The notes beneath the pieces were generated by a model. It had not been told where the DNA came from, made no database searches, and worked only from the letters and a program-made list of their open reading frames with translations. 64,000 nucleotides of DNA. Origin: Lutibacter sp. Hel_I_33_5 (GTDB taxonomy: Bacteria > Bacteroidota > Bacteroidia > Flavobacteriales > Flavobacteriaceae). Position 1 is the stretch's first letter; the number at the start of each line of letters is the position of its first letter. Location of the stretch: contig NZ_VISM01000001.1 of the NCBI RefSeq assembly GCF_007827455.1, positions 2,785,001 through 2,849,000 of the forward strand. The letters run 5' to 3'. Below are positions 62,621 to 64,000 of the stretch, piece by piece. The position numbers and the translations under genes are program-made.

Positions 62621-63478
62621 ATGGAGCAACAACCAAAATTAACTTTAGAGGATTTTCAACGTATTCAATCAAATGAAGACTTAATTGAATGCTTAAAAGA
62701 AAAGAAAATTCCTTTTCATAAAGTTGAAAAAACCATATTATATAATGAAGAATTACGTTTGCTTCAAATAGAATTGGTAAAGTTGCAACAATGGATTTCT
62801 AAACAGAATAAGAGAGTAGCAGTAATTTTTGAAGGTAGAGATGCAGCTGGAAAAGGTGGAAATATCCGTCGTTTTATGGAGCATTTAAATCCGCGTTCTA
62901 CAAGTTTAGTTGCTTTAAATAAACCTACTGAAGTTGAAAAAGGACAATGGTATTTTCAACGTTATATTAAAAAATTACCAAATCCTGGTGAAATTGTTTT
63001 TTTTGATAGAAGCTGGTATAATAGAGCAGTTGTAGAACCTGTAATGGATTTTTGTACTAAAAAAGAGTATAAAGATTTTTTATTGCAAGTACCAGAATTT
63101 GAACATATGTTGTATGAAGATGATATGATTATTATTAAATTTTGGTTATCCATTTCTAAAGAAGAGCAGCAAAAACGTTTTGATGGAAGAAAAGATAATC
63201 CTTTAAAACGCTGGAAATTTAGTCCAGTAGATCAAAAAGGGCAAGAGTTATGGGATAAATACACCGTTTATAAGGAAGAAATGTTTAGTAAAACACATAC
63301 TTCTTATTGTCCATGGATGATTATAAAAACCAATGATAAAAAAACAGCAAGATTAGAAGCAATTAGACATGTGTTATCACAGTTTGATTATGATGGGAAA
63401 TCAGCAGCTTCAACAACTATAATTCCAGATCCAAATGTAGTTATGCGTTATTATCGTTCATCAACTAATTTAGATTAA
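62621..63478 (+). CDS. ppk2: polyphosphate kinase 2 (PPK2), first copy
   Basis: Transfers phosphate between polyphosphate and nucleotides. In 285 residues: Walker A VIFEGRDAAGKGGNIRRFME, then FNRSWYNR-type Walker B as VFFDRSWYNRAVVEPVMDFC, and the lid/C-terminal DNPLKRWKFSPVDQKGQELW. The ATG at 62621 is chosen over the GTG at 62582 because family members begin shortly before LTLEDFQRIQ. Next gene is another PPK2 starting on the base after this stop codon. Confidence 0.92.
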   Translation: MEQQPKLTLEDFQRIQSNEDLIECLKEKKIPFHKVEKTILYNEELRLLQIELVKLQQWISKQNKRVAVIFEGRDAAGKGGNIRRFMEHLNPRSTSLVALNKPTEVEKGQWYFQRYIKKLPNPGEIVFFDRSWYNRAVVEPVMDFCTKKEYKDFLLQVPEFEHMLYEDDMIIIKFWLSISKEEQQKRFDGRKDNPLKRWKFSPVDQKGQELWDKYTVYKEEMFSKTHTSYCPWMIIKTNDKKTARLEAIRHVLSQFDYDGKSAASTTIIPDPNVVMRYYRSSTNLD

Positions 63479-64000
63479 ATGGAAAAAGAATTTACAGATT
63501 TAGATATTAAAAAACTGAATTCTAATAAGGGTTTGTTAGCGCTTTTGTCTAAAGAACCTTTAAATGTAGAACGTGCGCTTAGGTATTTGAATTATGAGAA
63601 AAAGTTAAAAAAACTTCAAGTAGAATTAATTAAATTACAAACCTGGGCGATAGAAAATAATGAGCGAATCATTATTTTGTTTGAAGGTAGAGATGCCGCA
63701 GGAAAAGGGGGAGCAATAAGAAGAATTACTGAGCGTATTAATCCGCGTCATATGCGTATTGTTGCGTTACCAAAACCAAGTGAAGACCAAACTACTCAAT
63801 GGTATTTTCAACGATATGTAGAGCAATTCCCAAAAGCAGGAGAAATTGTTTTCTTTGATAGAAGTTGGTATAACAGAGCTATTGTTGAGCCTGTTAATGA
63901 TTTTTGTACTAAAGAAGAATATGAAATTTTCATGAATCAAGTAAATGATTTTGAAAAAATGATTTTACAAAGCGGAATTTTCTTGGTTAAAATTTACATG
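63479..64000 (+). CDS. ppk2: polyphosphate kinase 2, second copy (3' end beyond window)
   Basis: An ATG at 63479 directly follows the first PPK2 stop. The open frame runs without stop to the window end, 174 codons. It reads MEKEFTDLDIKKLN, then IILFEGRDAAGKGGAIRRIT (Walker A), PRHMRIVALPKPSEDQTTQW and VFFDRSWYNRAIVEPVNDFC, closely parallel to the first copy but clearly diverged. The extra N-terminal 40 residues compared with the shared core are complete. Probably a paralogue with different nucleotide preference. Confidence 0.92.
   Translation, partial: MEKEFTDLDIKKLNSNKGLLALLSKEPLNVERALRYLNYEKKLKKLQVELIKLQTWAIENNERIIILFEGRDAAGKGGAIRRITERINPRHMRIVALPKPSEDQTTQWYFQRYVEQFPKAGEIVFFDRSWYNRAIVEPVNDFCTKEEYEIFMNQVNDFEKMILQSGIFLVKIYM

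Overview
The window looks like a chromosomal segment of a marine member of the Flavobacteriaceae (Bacteroidota), in the Polaribacter/Tenacibaculum/Formosa neighbourhood. The evidence is very AT-rich DNA, promoters of the TAnnTTTG (-7) type, a SusC/SusD pair, type IX secretion (PorQ plus two proteins with C-terminal sorting domains), DUF6090 and DUF3822 proteins, and a laminarin-type polysaccharide utilization locus (PUL). The genus is an inference; no database search was possible.

Layout. 1-800: 3' end of a 23S rRNA gene, then 5S rRNA and a terminator. 900-12,100: housekeeping genes (porQ-cmk, queE with a RidA-like lipoprotein, rpsA, a small lipoprotein and a DUF6090 protein, glmM with a class V aminotransferase, an LpxL-type acyltransferase, a rhomboid protease). 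12,100-14,640: an unstable-looking patch with tRNA-Gly plus a partial copy of its 3' end, a GNAT acetyltransferase, a kelch protein and a truncated GNAT copy. 14,640-37,950: a beta-glucan (laminarin-like) PUL with a SusR-like sensor-regulator, SusC, SusD, a PKD-containing surface glycan-binding lipoprotein, a GH16 endoglucanase, a large cytoplasmic GH149/GH94-like phosphorylase, a GH17 lipoprotein, a clan GH-A lipoprotein, a GH30 lipoprotein, an MFS sugar symporter, a cytoplasmic GH17 and a T9SS-secreted protein with three repeated modules. 38,030-38,920: a second copy of the kelch-3'/GNAT-5' block, so the PUL lies between two direct repeats of about 0.79 kb set 24,425 bp apart. 38,945-46,800: an AraC-type regulator and a 2,224-residue T9SS-sorted protein made of Calx-beta-like repeats and two NHL-propeller blocks. 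46,860-64,000: tRNA-Met and ordinary chromosomal genes (START-like, PabC-like aminotransferase, YqgE, HU, fmt, recQ, an NTPase, DUF493, a three-gene SurA/PpiC chaperone cluster with moxR, rsmD, DUF3822, a RecD-like helicase, an LpxR-like protein, and two consecutive PPK2 genes, the second cut by the window end).

How the PUL probably works. The surface GH16, GH17, GH30 and GH-A enzymes would cut and debranch beta-1,3/1,6-glucan held by SusD, the PKD protein and the T9SS-secreted protein. SusC would import the oligosaccharides and the MFS symporter would take them across the inner membrane. The phosphorylase and the signal-less GH17 would finish degradation in the cytoplasm, partly by phosphorolysis. 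The regulator gene, susC and the T9SS protein gene share the upstream 9-mer ACCTATACA, a candidate operator.

The observations most worth a second look are the direct repeats bracketing the PUL, a C-terminal module shared by the PKD protein and the GH16 enzyme that may be an undescribed glucan-binding domain, the phosphorylase, and the internally duplicated NHL/Calx-beta T9SS protein.
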